Notes: generated by a model from the sequence alone, not told the origin. Shown: positions 1-7,715, counted from the stretch's first letter. The stretch is 12,510 nucleotides of DNA from an uncultured Oscillospiraceae bacterium (GCA_905205085.1 CAJLCG010000069.1:1-12510); one strand, 5' to 3'. Numbers and translations are program-made.

Positions 1-10
1 TCCGGACGGC

Positions 11-799
11 TCACAGCCGACAATCCAGGCTCTCAAAATTTCCTGTTAACGGAGTGACCGAGATCACTCCATCCACACAGACCGCATACATATCGCTCTC
101 CGGCTCGATTTGGGAAAAATCCGTGCGCTTTTCGCCGGGAAGACACATGGGCTGAGAAAAATCCCGGGGGCCGGGCTTTCCATAGAAAAAGAGGTCGTGG
201 CTGCTGGGCTTTGTCACCCGGTAGGACTGGGGGTCCACCGTTCCTTCCGGTACATTGATGTTTAAAATGCGCACTCCCGGGGCCAATCCCTCCCGAAGGA
301 CCCTCTGGGCCCAATAGGCGGCCGTTCGAGCAGCACTGCTCCAATCCAGCTGGGCGTAATCTCCCCGGATCTGTTCATAGCTGGTGGCCCGGGATACCGC
401 CAGGGTGGGGATACCAAAATCCGCCGCCTGAAGGGCCGCGCCAAAGGTACCGCTGTAAGTCAGGGTTTTTCCCAGATTTTCTCCGTAATTGATGCCGCTG
501 ATACACAGATCCGGTTTGCGCGGGGCCAGCTCCAGCACCCCGTGGCCCACACAGGCGGCAGGGGAGGCGGTCACGGAAAAGGCGGGAATCTCCCCCCAGG
601 GCATGGGCAGAGAGATGGCCTGGATTTTTCCCCACTCCGGTCCTCTGGGGTAGGAGCGCCCGGTGGAGGTCTGCTGAGTGGCCGGAGCGGCGATGAGCAC
701 CTCTCCCAGAGGCGCTACCGCTTCACACAGGGCGGCCAGCCCGGGGGAGTGCACCCCGTCGTCATTGGTCAGAAGGATCAGCGGCCGGTTTTCTCTCAT
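11..799 (-). CDS. surE: SurE family 5'/3'-nucleotidase (acid phosphatase)
   Basis: SurE enzymes are metal-dependent cytosolic phosphatases that release phosphate from nucleoside monophosphates and related phosphate esters. The 262-residue product is close to the usual 250-260. The N-terminal LLTNDDGVHSPGL has the metal-binding Asp pair at D13-D14. SGINYGENLG (101-110) supplies the metal-binding Asn (N104), and SGTFGAA follows. The third metal ligand, Ser in the family motif RSG/RSATG, falls in QQTSTGRS (about 42-49), so it is probably T44 or S45. It is the last gene of the operon. Its ATG (799-797) overlaps the TGA of the ETF-alpha gene as ATGA, with GGGAGG four bases upstream, so it is translationally coupled. 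Family identity is seen directly. Coupling to ETF genes is unusual and suggests dephosphorylation of a pathway intermediate, which is inference; a housekeeping role is also possible. The gene appears complete, ending with TGA at 11-13. Confidence 0.95.
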   Translation of the reverse strand: MRENRPLILLTNDDGVHSPGLAALCEAVAPLGEVLIAAPATQQTSTGRSYPRGPEWGKIQAISLPMPWGEIPAFSVTASPAACVGHGVLELAPRKPDLCISGINYGENLGKTLTYSGTFGAALQAADFGIPTLAVSRATSYEQIRGDYAQLDWSSAARTAAYWAQRVLREGLAPGVRILNINVPEGTVDPQSYRVTKPSSHDLFFYGKPGPRDFSQPMCLPGEKRTDFSQIEPESDMYAVCVDGVISVTPLTGNFESLDCRL

Positions 800-1743
800 A
801 GCGCCTCCCGCCGGTACGGGCGCAGACAGGCAAACAGCGGCTCCAGCACATTGGTATAGTCGTCCTGGATGAGGGCGTCACACTGAGAGGCAATATTGGC
901 CCGCTCGTTGGTATTGATGGCCAGAATATAGTCGCTGTGCTCAATGCCTACAAAGAAGGCCGCTGAGCCGGACACTCCGATGGTAATGGTCACCTTGGGG
1001 GCGCAGATTCGGCCGGATACACCGATGAGCTCATCCATGCTGCCCCAGCCCCGCATAGCCACCGGCCGGGTCACACCAAAATCAAACCGGTTCTCCATGC
1101 AGAAGGCGCGGATGCGCTCCACATCCTTCTTTTCTCCTACCCCCATGCCCACGACCAGCAGCACAGGGGAGACATCGTGCTCCCCGCTTTCCTCCAGCAC
1201 GGTCTGCTCCAGAATGCAGGCAGGGTTCTCGGCCGGGCCGCACCAGATACAGGTTCTGGGTTTGCGCTCGTAGACTGCCCGTCTGGGCTGGGGCAGCTTC
1301 TCCTGCACCACAAAGGGTGTTTTTAGGCGGTACTGTCCGAGAAAATAGTTATTATACACCATTTTCTCGCAGAACAGAGCCTCTTCCTTCCATTCCATGG
1401 CGCTCACGCCGTTGAGGAAGCTGCGCGTCCCACCGGCCGCCAGCTGTGTGCTCAGATACTGGCCCTGGCTCCCGCTGGCCAAAAACAGCCCATCGTAGGT
1501 CTGCTCTGCCCAGAGCCGCTCCAGCTCCCGGACCACCGCCGCCTCTCCGCAGGCCTCGGCCTGCTGCAAATATACCGTTCCGCACAGATCGCACTGCGCC
1601 GCAAAGGACTCCAGGTCCCCTTCTCCATACAAATAGGTCTCCCATTCCCAGCCCATGGCCTGGCACTGGGCGGCCAGCCGGGCCTGGGCGTCCGCGGTGC
1701 TTCTGCGCCCTTCCCGCTGATTGAGTACCAGTAATCCCTTCAT
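796..1743 (-). CDS. Divergent electron transfer flavoprotein alpha subunit (EtfA/FixB-like)
   Basis: This is an ETF alpha-type protein of 315 residues, near the usual 310-340. It should form a heterodimer with the beta subunit just upstream and accept electrons from a flavoprotein dehydrogenase, most likely the FAD oxidase at 2555-4000. The C-terminal FAD domain is recognisable: FGVTRPVAMRGWG, then IGVSGRICAPKVTITIGVSG, then YILAINTNERANIASQCDALIQDD. Against canonical EtfA it is eroded. The usual GISGAIQH reads GVSGSAAFF, and the NxDPxAPIFxxADYG loop is replaced by NTNERANIASQCDALI. The N-terminal half lacks the usual RPxMATVRPGxF stretch. Its ATG overlaps the ETF-beta stop by 4 bp, and its TGA overlaps the SurE start. 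Family assignment is firm at the C-terminus. FAD affinity, redox behaviour and partner are uncertain; a second, canonical etfA lies at 10852-11847. Confidence 0.85.
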   Translation of the reverse strand: MKGLLVLNQREGRRSTADAQARLAAQCQAMGWEWETYLYGEGDLESFAAQCDLCGTVYLQQAEACGEAAVVRELERLWAEQTYDGLFLASGSQGQYLSTQLAAGGTRSFLNGVSAMEWKEEALFCEKMVYNNYFLGQYRLKTPFVVQEKLPQPRRAVYERKPRTCIWCGPAENPACILEQTVLEESGEHDVSPVLLVVGMGVGEKKDVERIRAFCMENRFDFGVTRPVAMRGWGSMDELIGVSGRICAPKVTITIGVSGSAAFFVGIEHSDYILAINTNERANIASQCDALIQDDYTNVLEPLFACLRPYRREAL

Positions 1744-2537
1744 AGCATTTCCAGCCTTTCTTCCAATCCCCGCTGGAAAACGTCGGCCACAGCGGCCCCG
1801 CCCCGCTCGGGGCTGAGGTATCCGCTGCGTTTCCGATCCGGGACCTCCAGCTTCACCGGCACGGGATACCCATAGGTCTGCGCCCGCTTGAGCTCATACT
1901 GTTCACAGGGAATGTTTTTCCATTTCATCCGCATCCGCAGGGAGGGGATGCGCAGCTTACTCACCACCGCATTGCCCACCGCCAGCACGCAGGGGGCGGA
2001 GACGGTCTGCTCCATCTCCCGGCCGCACTCCATGGTGCGCACCCGGAGCGTATCTCCCTCTCCCGGTTTGACGTCGGTCACCGAGGAGATGAGGGGATAC
2101 CCCAGCAGACAGGCCGTCATCTGGGCGGTGGTACCGTGGTTACCCAGGGGGGCCTCCCGGCCCAGCAGAAGCACCTGCTGTCCGGTCTCCCGGGCATAGG
2201 ACGCAATGGTCTGGGCCACCAGCTCCGGCCGGTAGCGCAGCTGCTCATCCTCTCCGCACACCCGCACCGGGTGGTCGTAGCCCAGGGCCTGCAGGGTCTT
2301 GAGATACAGCTCGGTATGTTCTTCTCCAATGGTAATGGCGGACAGCTCGGTCTCTCCGCCTGCCTCCTGGGCCTGATCCCGGAAGCGCAGCGCCAGCTCC
2401 AGACTGCTTTCATCGTAACAATTAAGAATGTTCGGGAGGAAATGGGTATCAACACCCATTTCCTCCCGAACCACTAAATCGTTTACTTGAAGCAGATCCA
2501 GGTCCGGGCAAACCTTAAATGCAACAAGCAATTTCAT
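1740..2537 (-). CDS. Divergent electron transfer flavoprotein beta subunit (EtfB/FixA-like)
   Basis: The product is 265 residues with an N-terminus typical of ETF beta (MKLLVAFKVCPDLD). ILNCYDESSLELALRFRDQ (37-55) matches the family's ILNPYDxxALExALRLK. The nucleotide-binding loop differs: GREAPLGNHGTTAQMTACLLG (126-146) stands where canonical EtfB has GKQAxDGDTAQVGP. The Asp-rich segment that cradles AMP or a second FAD is therefore altered. Between the RE and ILN motifs it carries about seven extra residues (EMGVDTHFLPN), and this segment is encoded by a perfect 18-bp inverted repeat at 2430-2471. It starts 17 bp after the FAD oxidase stop and overlaps the ETF-alpha start by 4 bp, so the pair should be made together. 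The Shine-Dalgarno region is weak (GGGAAAG). It probably carries electrons from the upstream oxidase; whether it can bifurcate is not visible. Confidence 0.86.
   Translation of the reverse strand: MKLLVAFKVCPDLDLLQVNDLVVREEMGVDTHFLPNILNCYDESSLELALRFRDQAQEAGGETELSAITIGEEHTELYLKTLQALGYDHPVRVCGEDEQLRYRPELVAQTIASYARETGQQVLLLGREAPLGNHGTTAQMTACLLGYPLISSVTDVKPGEGDTLRVRTMECGREMEQTVSAPCVLAVGNAVVSKLRIPSLRMRMKWKNIPCEQYELKRAQTYGYPVPVKLEVPDRKRSGYLSPERGGAAVADVFQRGLEERLEML
2430..2471. repeat. Perfect 18-bp inverted repeat inside the ETF-beta-like gene
   Basis: Arms at 2430-2447 and 2454-2471 are exact reverse complements (18/18), separated by six bases ATCAAC. The arms start GTTCGGGAGG and end CCTCCCGAAC. 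In the gene they are codon-aligned: VREEMG (residues 23-28), VD in the loop, THFLPN (31-36). As a result the opposite strand reads almost the same peptide. The mRNA would fold into a very stable hairpin about 65 nt after the start codon. It could modulate translation or RNA cleavage within the operon, or be a scar of templated mutation. The repeat is seen directly; any role is inference. Confidence 0.97.
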
Positions 2538-2554
2538 GTTTCTTTCCCGTCTTA

Positions 2555-4000
2555 TTATCCCTTGTAGGGCAGAATGGTCCCGATGTTCATGATGCCGTTG
2601 GGGTCAAAGGCCTGCTTCAGGCGCTTGACGATGTACAGAGCAGAGCCGTGCTCCTGATCGATCCAGTGCACTCTGTGCTTGCCCACGCCGTGGTGGTGGC
2701 ACATAGAGCCGCCCGCCTTGATGGTCTCCTCGCAGATGATCTTCTTGATGGGCAGGTGGTACTTGGTGATCTCCTCCTCAGGCTTGCAGTCCACTACGTT
2801 GTACCAGTACACGAAGTAGAGGTTGATGCCGTTGGAGTAGCAGTGGGAGGCGTGGGCGCCGAAGATGGTGATGTCGGGGATCTCCTCGGTGACGCGCTTG
2901 ACGCAGGTCTCATAGATATGCTCCACAGCGCTCCAGGGAGCGGAAATCTCGGTGGTGCAGCACACGTTGTTGGTCTCCAGGACCTCCTTGCGCTCCTCCT
3001 CGATGCGGGCGGCGTCCCAGTTCAGGTTGGCAAACCAGGTCTCGATGAGCTTGGACTCCACAGGAGTGCACTCGGGGTGCTTGGCCATGATCTCACGGAT
3101 GCCCTCGGCGGTGGCGTGGGAGATGAGCTGGGGACCCTCGGTGACGAACAGCAGCACGCACTTGCCGGCGGCAAAGTGGGAGAAGTGCTCCTTGCCGTCC
3201 TCCGCGTCATACAGACGGGCCACGGAAGGACGATAGCCCTCTACCATGATCTCACGCATGATGCGCAGGCCGTCCTGCATCCGATCCAGGGTGTAGCCCA
3301 TGCACTCATGGAACTGGGGATAGTACTTCCACAGCTTCACGGTCACCTTGGTGATAAAGTTCATGGCGCCCTCGTTGCCCAGCACCACATGGCGGATGTC
3401 GGGGCCGGCACTGCGGCGGGGCACTGCCTTGATGTCGCAGATGGTGCCGTCGGGGAAGACGGTCTCCACGCCGGCCAGCATGTCCTCAATGCCGCCGTAC
3501 AGGGTGGAGAACTGGCCGATGGAACGGGTGGCCACCAGGCCGCCCATCATGGCAATGGGCTTGGACTGGGGGGAGTGGCCGGTGGTAAAGCCGTACTTGC
3601 GGACCTCATTCTCCAGATCCTCCAGCACCACGCCGCACTGGGCAGTGGCCTGCATGTTCACCGGATCGATGTCCAGGATCTTGTTCATGTGGGAGCCGTC
3701 CAGCACCACGGAGTTCTCCACGATGGTCTCCAGGCCGCCCTCGGTGGCGGAGTGGCCGGTGCGGGGCACCACGTTGATCTTCTCGGCGTTGCAGAAGCGC
3801 AGCACCTCAGAGACCTCCTGGGCGCTGTTGACAAAGGCTACGGCCGCAGGCAGGGGGTTGGTGTAGACGTGATGATAACCTTCATATTTGCGGAAGCGGT
3901 CATGGGAGGCGTCCTCCAGGACGGCCTGGTCGGTGACGACGTTGTCTTCTCCAACGATGGACTTGAGCTTCGCAACAATTTCTTCTCTGGAAATAGCCAT
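2555..4000 (-). CDS. FAD-binding oxidase of the alkyl-DHAP-synthase (HHHG) type
   Basis: A 481-residue flavoenzyme of the VAO/GlcD superfamily: FAD_binding_4 fold (about 45-185), then an FAD-oxidase C-terminal domain (about 215-475). The FAD pyrophosphate loop is PRTGHSATEGG (79-89), and SKPIAMMGGLVATRS with FSTLYGGIEDML (146-175) forms the second FAD segment. Active-site features resemble alkylglycerone-phosphate synthase: ARLYD (R262), ASHCYSNGINLYF (Y388), and the His triplet CHHHGVGKHR (H435-H437) in place of the HGDGN of lactate or glycolate oxidases. It sits directly upstream of the ETF beta/alpha pair, so a dehydrogenase reducing ETF is more likely than a true ether-lipid synthase (inference from context). 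RBS AAGGA lies about 9 nt before the ATG. The substrate is unknown; a hydroxyacid, a polyol or a phosphorylated product of the neighbouring kinase are all possible. Confidence 0.9.
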   Translation of the reverse strand: MAISREEIVAKLKSIVGEDNVVTDQAVLEDASHDRFRKYEGYHHVYTNPLPAAVAFVNSAQEVSEVLRFCNAEKINVVPRTGHSATEGGLETIVENSVVLDGSHMNKILDIDPVNMQATAQCGVVLEDLENEVRKYGFTTGHSPQSKPIAMMGGLVATRSIGQFSTLYGGIEDMLAGVETVFPDGTICDIKAVPRRSAGPDIRHVVLGNEGAMNFITKVTVKLWKYYPQFHECMGYTLDRMQDGLRIMREIMVEGYRPSVARLYDAEDGKEHFSHFAAGKCVLLFVTEGPQLISHATAEGIREIMAKHPECTPVESKLIETWFANLNWDAARIEEERKEVLETNNVCCTTEISAPWSAVEHIYETCVKRVTEEIPDITIFGAHASHCYSNGINLYFVYWYNVVDCKPEEEITKYHLPIKKIICEETIKAGGSMCHHHGVGKHRVHWIDQEHGSALYIVKRLKQAFDPNGIMNIGTILPYKG

Positions 4001-4039
4001 AATAATCGTTCCTTTCTTTCCAACCGTATGTCGTTATCC

Positions 4040-5473
4040 TTAACCAAACAGGGAGTAAATCTTCTTGTTCACCGGATCGGAGTAGTCCTTGATGTTCCGG
4101 TAGACGGTGTCCTCCACCTTCTGATACAGGGCAGTGTTCTCCAGGTTGGGCTTAAAGCTGTCCTGGATGCGGACCATGTTGGCCACAGCGGTCTCATAGT
4201 CGGGGTAAGCGCCCACGCCCACCGCCGCACACACGGCCGCGCCGATGCCTGCCGCGTCGGTGATCTCATTGCGCACGCTGTCCATGCCGAAGACGTCGGC
4301 AAAGATCTGCATGAACAGGTCGGACTTGGAGCCGCCGCCGGAGACAATGAGCCGCTGGGGACGGTAGCCCATCTCTTCAAACATATTGGTCATGCTGATG
4401 TGCATGGTCATGGCGATGGACTCCAGGATGGAGCGGTACATGTGGCCCCGCTTATGCCGTCCGTCAAAGCCGATCATCATGGCCTTGCGGTAGGGCATAT
4501 CGTTGGGGGAGAGGAACTCGGGCACGGTGATCAGACCGTCGCTGCCCGCAGGCACCTGAAGCGCCTCCCGCTCCAGCAGCTGCTCCACGCTCAGGCCCTC
4601 CGCCTTGGCTTTCTCAGCCCAGGGCTCGCCCATCACTTCCTTAAACCAGGAGACACTCCACATGCCCCGGCGAATGCCCTTCATACCCTCGTAGAGGTAG
4701 CGGTGGGGGATGGCGGAGAGGTTGGACCAGTAGTGGGTGGCATTGTCGTTGAACTCGTGTCCGTTGATCATGCCGCCGATGTAGGTGCCCAGGGAAATCA
4801 GGCAGGTGGAGTCGTCAATGATGCCGGCGCCCAGGCCCTCGGCCGCCTTGTCGTTGGCGGTGGCGATCACCGGGCAGCCCTCGGGGAAGCCGGTGGCCAG
4901 GGCGGCCTCGTGGGTGACTGTGCCCAGCTGCTCTCCGGGCATCACCAGATCAAAGAGGTTTTCCCGGGTGATGTTGTAGGGCTTATAGTCCTCCGGGTTG
5001 TCGCTCCACTTCCACTCCTCTTTGGAGAAGGGGCCGTACACGCCCTCGTAGTTGGCCGCGGTATCCACAAAGTTGCCGGTCAGGCGAACTGTCAGGTAGC
5101 CGGTGGTGGTGCTGAGATACTGAAAGTCGGGGATATCGCCGGGATAGGGCTTTGCCAGCCGCTTATCCATCCAGTTGATCACCGGGTAGGCCAGGGTACC
5201 GTCCTTTTTCAGATAGGTGCGGCAGCAGCGGATGCTGCCCAGTCCGATGGCAATGATATCGCTGGGGTCCCCGGGGAACTTTTCCATCAGGCGCTTGCCT
5301 GTGGCCTTGAGGGAGTCCCACAGATCGTCGCCGGGGTGCTCCGCCGTGTCGGCGTCGGGGCAGTACAGAGGGGAGAGGGAGGCCTTTTCTTCACAGATGA
5401 TCCGGCCCTGGAGATCATAGATCGCCACCTTGGTGCTCTGAGTACCCCCGTCCAAACCAATTACATATTTCAT
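4040..5473 (-). CDS. FGGY-family carbohydrate kinase (xylulokinase-like)
   Basis: A sugar/polyol kinase of 477 residues, typical for FGGY kinases (450-520), transferring phosphate from ATP to a sugar or ketose. GLDGGTQSTK (6-15) is the N-lobe phosphate-binding motif. YPVINWMDKRL (96-106) is the conserved W-x-D-x-R segment near the sugar. TANDKAAEGLGAG (205-217) holds the likely catalytic base D208. IVSGGGSKSDLFMQIFADVFG (376-396) is the C-lobe nucleotide signature. The usual substrate-binding MHG/QGRG segment after the first lobe is replaced by GSIRCCRTYL (79-88), so the substrate is probably not plain xylulose or glycerol. It lies between an MFS carrier and an FAD oxidase, with 38-41-bp gaps, in one operon. 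An SDR earlier in the operon could produce the ketose it phosphorylates (inference). The start is supported by GAGGA just upstream. Confidence 0.93.
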   Translation of the reverse strand: MKYVIGLDGGTQSTKVAIYDLQGRIICEEKASLSPLYCPDADTAEHPGDDLWDSLKATGKRLMEKFPGDPSDIIAIGLGSIRCCRTYLKKDGTLAYPVINWMDKRLAKPYPGDIPDFQYLSTTTGYLTVRLTGNFVDTAANYEGVYGPFSKEEWKWSDNPEDYKPYNITRENLFDLVMPGEQLGTVTHEAALATGFPEGCPVIATANDKAAEGLGAGIIDDSTCLISLGTYIGGMINGHEFNDNATHYWSNLSAIPHRYLYEGMKGIRRGMWSVSWFKEVMGEPWAEKAKAEGLSVEQLLEREALQVPAGSDGLITVPEFLSPNDMPYRKAMMIGFDGRHKRGHMYRSILESIAMTMHISMTNMFEEMGYRPQRLIVSGGGSKSDLFMQIFADVFGMDSVRNEITDAAGIGAAVCAAVGVGAYPDYETAVANMVRIQDSFKPNLENTALYQKVEDTVYRNIKDYSDPVNKKIYSLFG

Positions 5474-5514
5474 AGTATCCTCGTATTTCCTTTCCGGGTT
5501 CCAGGCCGTTTGGG

Positions 5515-6768
5515 TCAGGCCTGGGCGGTGTCTTTCTGAGCCTGCTGAATCTTGCTGGCGTTCTTCTTATTGTGGCGCATCAGCAGTACCACGAAGATCA
5601 GGCCCACCACCATGGTGCCCAGCATGTAGCCAAACACCATCTGATAGCCGGCCGCGCCGGGGTATTTATCCAGCCAGCTGCCGATCAGGGTGGGGTTGAA
5701 GAAGTCGGGAGAGAAGCCGATGAACATGGCCAGGCCAGCCACGGTGCCGTAGATGGACTTGGGGGTACCGGCCTCACCGATGATAGCGTAGTACATGCCG
5801 CGCATGCCGTACACCGCGAAGGAGGATACCGCCATGACGATGACCGCCATCACACCGGCGCCGGCAGGCAGGACCAGCAGAACGGCCAGGCTGATGGCAA
5901 ACAGCACGCCGAACACACCGATGAGGGCCGCACACCGGCCGCCCCACTTCTGGGAGATCCAGCCGCTGATGGGAGCGCCAAACAGGCGGATGATGTCTTT
6001 TCTCAGGATGCCCACATAACCGGCCAGCACAGCAGACATGCCCAGCACAGTCTCACAGTAGGGCTGCATGTAGGAAGAGGCGGAATACACCGAGTACACG
6101 CACAGGATGGTGCCGGCGCACAGCCAAGTGGCGGGGAAGCGGGCGGCCTTGCCCATATCCTTCAGGATGCTCACACTGCTGGTCGCCTCGGCGTCCTTGT
6201 TGTCCGGCATAAAGAAGAAGGACAGCACGCCGCAGATGATGGACAGGATGGACAGGGCGTTGATGACCGCGGCCACGCCGCCCATGATCTCAAAGATCTT
6301 CATCAGGCCCAGCCACATAACAACTACGAACACGCCACGTACACCTTCAAAGAAACCGAAGACCTTGCCCTGTCCGCTGGCGTCCTCCAGCAGAGCGATG
6401 GCCTTGGTCATGGTGGGCCAGAACAGGCCGATGTTGGTGACAGCCCACAGAGCATGGATGACCATGACCATGGCAAAGCTGGGAGCGGTGCCCAGCCAGA
6501 AGCCCAGCAGGCCGCAGCCGATGGCGGAGACGGTGAACAGGATTTTATGGGAGAAGCGGTCCGCGATCCAGCCGCCGGGGATGTAGAGGATCATGGACAG
6601 CAATCCGAACAAGCTGGCGGACATACCAAAGGTGGTGTTGTCCTGTCCCAGGAACTCACGCAGAGGCTCGTACAGCGCCCAACGCAGGTAGGGCAGCTCG
6701 GTGATGACGCCGGTGGTCAAACAGATGATGATAAACGTCATCCATTTATTCTGCTTACTTGTTTTCAC
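5515..6768 (-). CDS. Major facilitator superfamily transporter
   Basis: A 417-residue, strongly hydrophobic inner-membrane carrier, consistent with 12 transmembrane helices and a short polar C-terminal tail (RHNKKNASKIQQAQKDTAQA). The MFS motif A after helix 2 is visible as GGWIADRFSHK (65-75), with the classic D-R pair. GKVFGFFEGVRG (134-145) is the loop before helix 5, and GAPISGWISQKWGGR is the equivalent of motif A in the second half. Translation starts at GTG (6768-6766), preceded by AAGGAGGAGAG. It lies 32 bp after the SDR gene and 41 bp before the FGGY kinase, so it probably imports the sugar, polyol or sugar acid these enzymes use (inference). Nothing in the sequence fixes the substrate or direction, although uptake fits the catabolic context. 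Confidence 0.92.
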   Translation of the reverse strand: MKTSKQNKWMTFIIICLTTGVITELPYLRWALYEPLREFLGQDNTTFGMSASLFGLLSMILYIPGGWIADRFSHKILFTVSAIGCGLLGFWLGTAPSFAMVMVIHALWAVTNIGLFWPTMTKAIALLEDASGQGKVFGFFEGVRGVFVVVMWLGLMKIFEIMGGVAAVINALSILSIICGVLSFFFMPDNKDAEATSSVSILKDMGKAARFPATWLCAGTILCVYSVYSASSYMQPYCETVLGMSAVLAGYVGILRKDIIRLFGAPISGWISQKWGGRCAALIGVFGVLFAISLAVLLVLPAGAGVMAVIVMAVSSFAVYGMRGMYYAIIGEAGTPKSIYGTVAGLAMFIGFSPDFFNPTLIGSWLDKYPGAAGYQMVFGYMLGTMVVGLIFVVLLMRHNKKNASKIQQAQKDTAQA

Positions 6769-6800
6769 GTCAATCTCTCCTCCTTTTTCCGCGGCAGGGA

Positions 6801-7580
6801 TCAGCGTACCAGATAGCCGCCGTCCACCGTCAGCACAGTGCCGTTTACATAGTTGGATGCGTCGCTGGCCAGGAACACGCAGGCGCCCATCAGGTCATAG
6901 ACCTCGCCCCAGCGGTTGGCGGGGATGTGGTTGAGGATGGTGCGGCTAGCCTTCTCGTCGGCCCGGGTGTCGGCGGTCAGCTTGGTGGCGAAGTAGCCGG
7001 GAGCGATGGTGTTGACCTGGATGTTCCACTGGGCCAGCTCATCGCACATGGCCTTGGCCAGACCGGAGATGCCGTGCTTGGTGGCGGCGTAAGCGGGGTC
7101 CCACTGGCCGCCCAGGAAGGTGAACAGGGAGCCGATGTTGATGATCTTGCCGCTGTTCTGCTTGATCATGGGCTTGCACACCTCATGGGTCATCTCAAAG
7201 GCGGCGGACAGGTTCAGGGCCACTACCTTGTCCCAGGAGTCCTTGCCGAACTGGGTCACGTCCTTGATGTTGATGCCGCGGCCGGCACAGTTGACCAGGA
7301 TATCCACGCTGCCGTACTCCTCCAGGCAGGTGTCCACAACGCGCTTGCACTCACCGGGAGCGGTGATGTCGGCCAGCACCAGGCGGTACTTTACGCCGCA
7401 GTCCTCAATGATCTTCTGAGTCTCGCCGTCATCGTCCACCAGGCTGACGGCCAGGATGTTGGCCCCCGCCTTGGCCAGAGCAGTGGCAAAGCCCTGACCC
7501 AGACCGCTGTTACCGCCGGTCACGATGGCGTTCTTACCCTTCAGAGAAAACAGGTCCAGGCTAAAATCAGTGATGTTCAT
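6801..7580 (-). CDS. Short-chain dehydrogenase/reductase, KduD/gluconate-5-dehydrogenase-like
   Basis: A cytosolic NAD(P)-dependent SDR of 259 residues. The Rossmann motif is TGGNSGLGQG (21-30). The NNAG motif appears as NCAG (97-100). The catalytic tetrad is N123, S151 (INIGS), Y164 and K168 (YAATK). IAPGYFATKLTADTRADEK and IPANRWGEVYDLMG, with the C-terminal VNGTVLTVDGGYLVR, strongly resemble KduD (2-dehydro-3-deoxy-gluconate 5-dehydrogenase) and related sugar-acid dehydrogenases. It is the first gene of the operon, about 65 nt after a leader terminator, so its expression is likely governed by the upstream antitermination switch. AGGAG sits 9 nt before the ATG. It probably interconverts a hydroxyl and a keto group of the imported sugar or polyol before the FGGY kinase acts (inference). 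Cofactor choice between NADH and NADPH is not clear. Confidence 0.93.
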   Translation of the reverse strand: MNITDFSLDLFSLKGKNAIVTGGNSGLGQGFATALAKAGANILAVSLVDDDGETQKIIEDCGVKYRLVLADITAPGECKRVVDTCLEEYGSVDILVNCAGRGINIKDVTQFGKDSWDKVVALNLSAAFEMTHEVCKPMIKQNSGKIINIGSLFTFLGGQWDPAYAATKHGISGLAKAMCDELAQWNIQVNTIAPGYFATKLTADTRADEKASRTILNHIPANRWGEVYDLMGACVFLASDASNYVNGTVLTVDGGYLVR

Positions 7581-7645
7581 TGTGATGCTCTCCTTCTCAT
7601 GTTTTATTTCATGTTTGATTCGGTGAGGTTGATTGGATCGGGAAC

Positions 7646-7706
7646 AAAAAAAAGAAAACGAACCAAACCACAGGCCGCGCGCGCCCGTGTTTCATTCGTT
7701 TTCCTC
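7646..7706 (-). terminator. Leader terminator of the SDR-SurE operon (attenuator)
   Basis: On the minus strand GAAAACGAA (7703-7695) pairs with TTCGTTTTC (7662-7654), nine perfect base pairs, followed by eight T (7653-7646). Inside the outer stem a second hairpin forms: CACGGGC (7689-7683) with GCCTGTG (7675-7669), including one G-U pair that exists only in the minus-strand RNA. It lies between the promoter and the first gene, so it should act as a premature terminator. Its left arm overlaps the 3' arm of the hairpin at 7696-7715, making the two structures mutually exclusive. Confidence 0.85.
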
Positions 7707-7715
7707 ATCTAACGA
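7696..7715 (-). promoter_or_regulatory. Candidate antiterminator hairpin, leader A
   Basis: Minus-strand UCGUU (7715-7711) can pair with AACGA (7700-7696) around a 10-nt loop AGAUGAGGAA. The 3' arm is part of the terminator left arm, so folding of this hairpin would block termination. The same stem and loop length recur at 9760-9779 and, with an A-U closing pair, at 11908-11927. Stability on its own is low, so a binding protein or ligand would be needed to stabilise it (inference). Confidence 0.6.

Noticed and set aside
2519-5539. A 1006-codon open frame on the plus strand
   Set aside because: It is antisense to the FAD oxidase and FGGY kinase genes. Its composition (repetitive Gly/His/Val/Ala/Leu) is what GC-rich codon bias leaves in the opposite frame, and it shows no domain.
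7577-7600. Seven-codon minus-strand frame ending in an ATGA overlap with the SDR start
   Set aside because: It has no convincing ribosome site of its own, and the SDR Shine-Dalgarno lies inside it. The overlap is probably chance.
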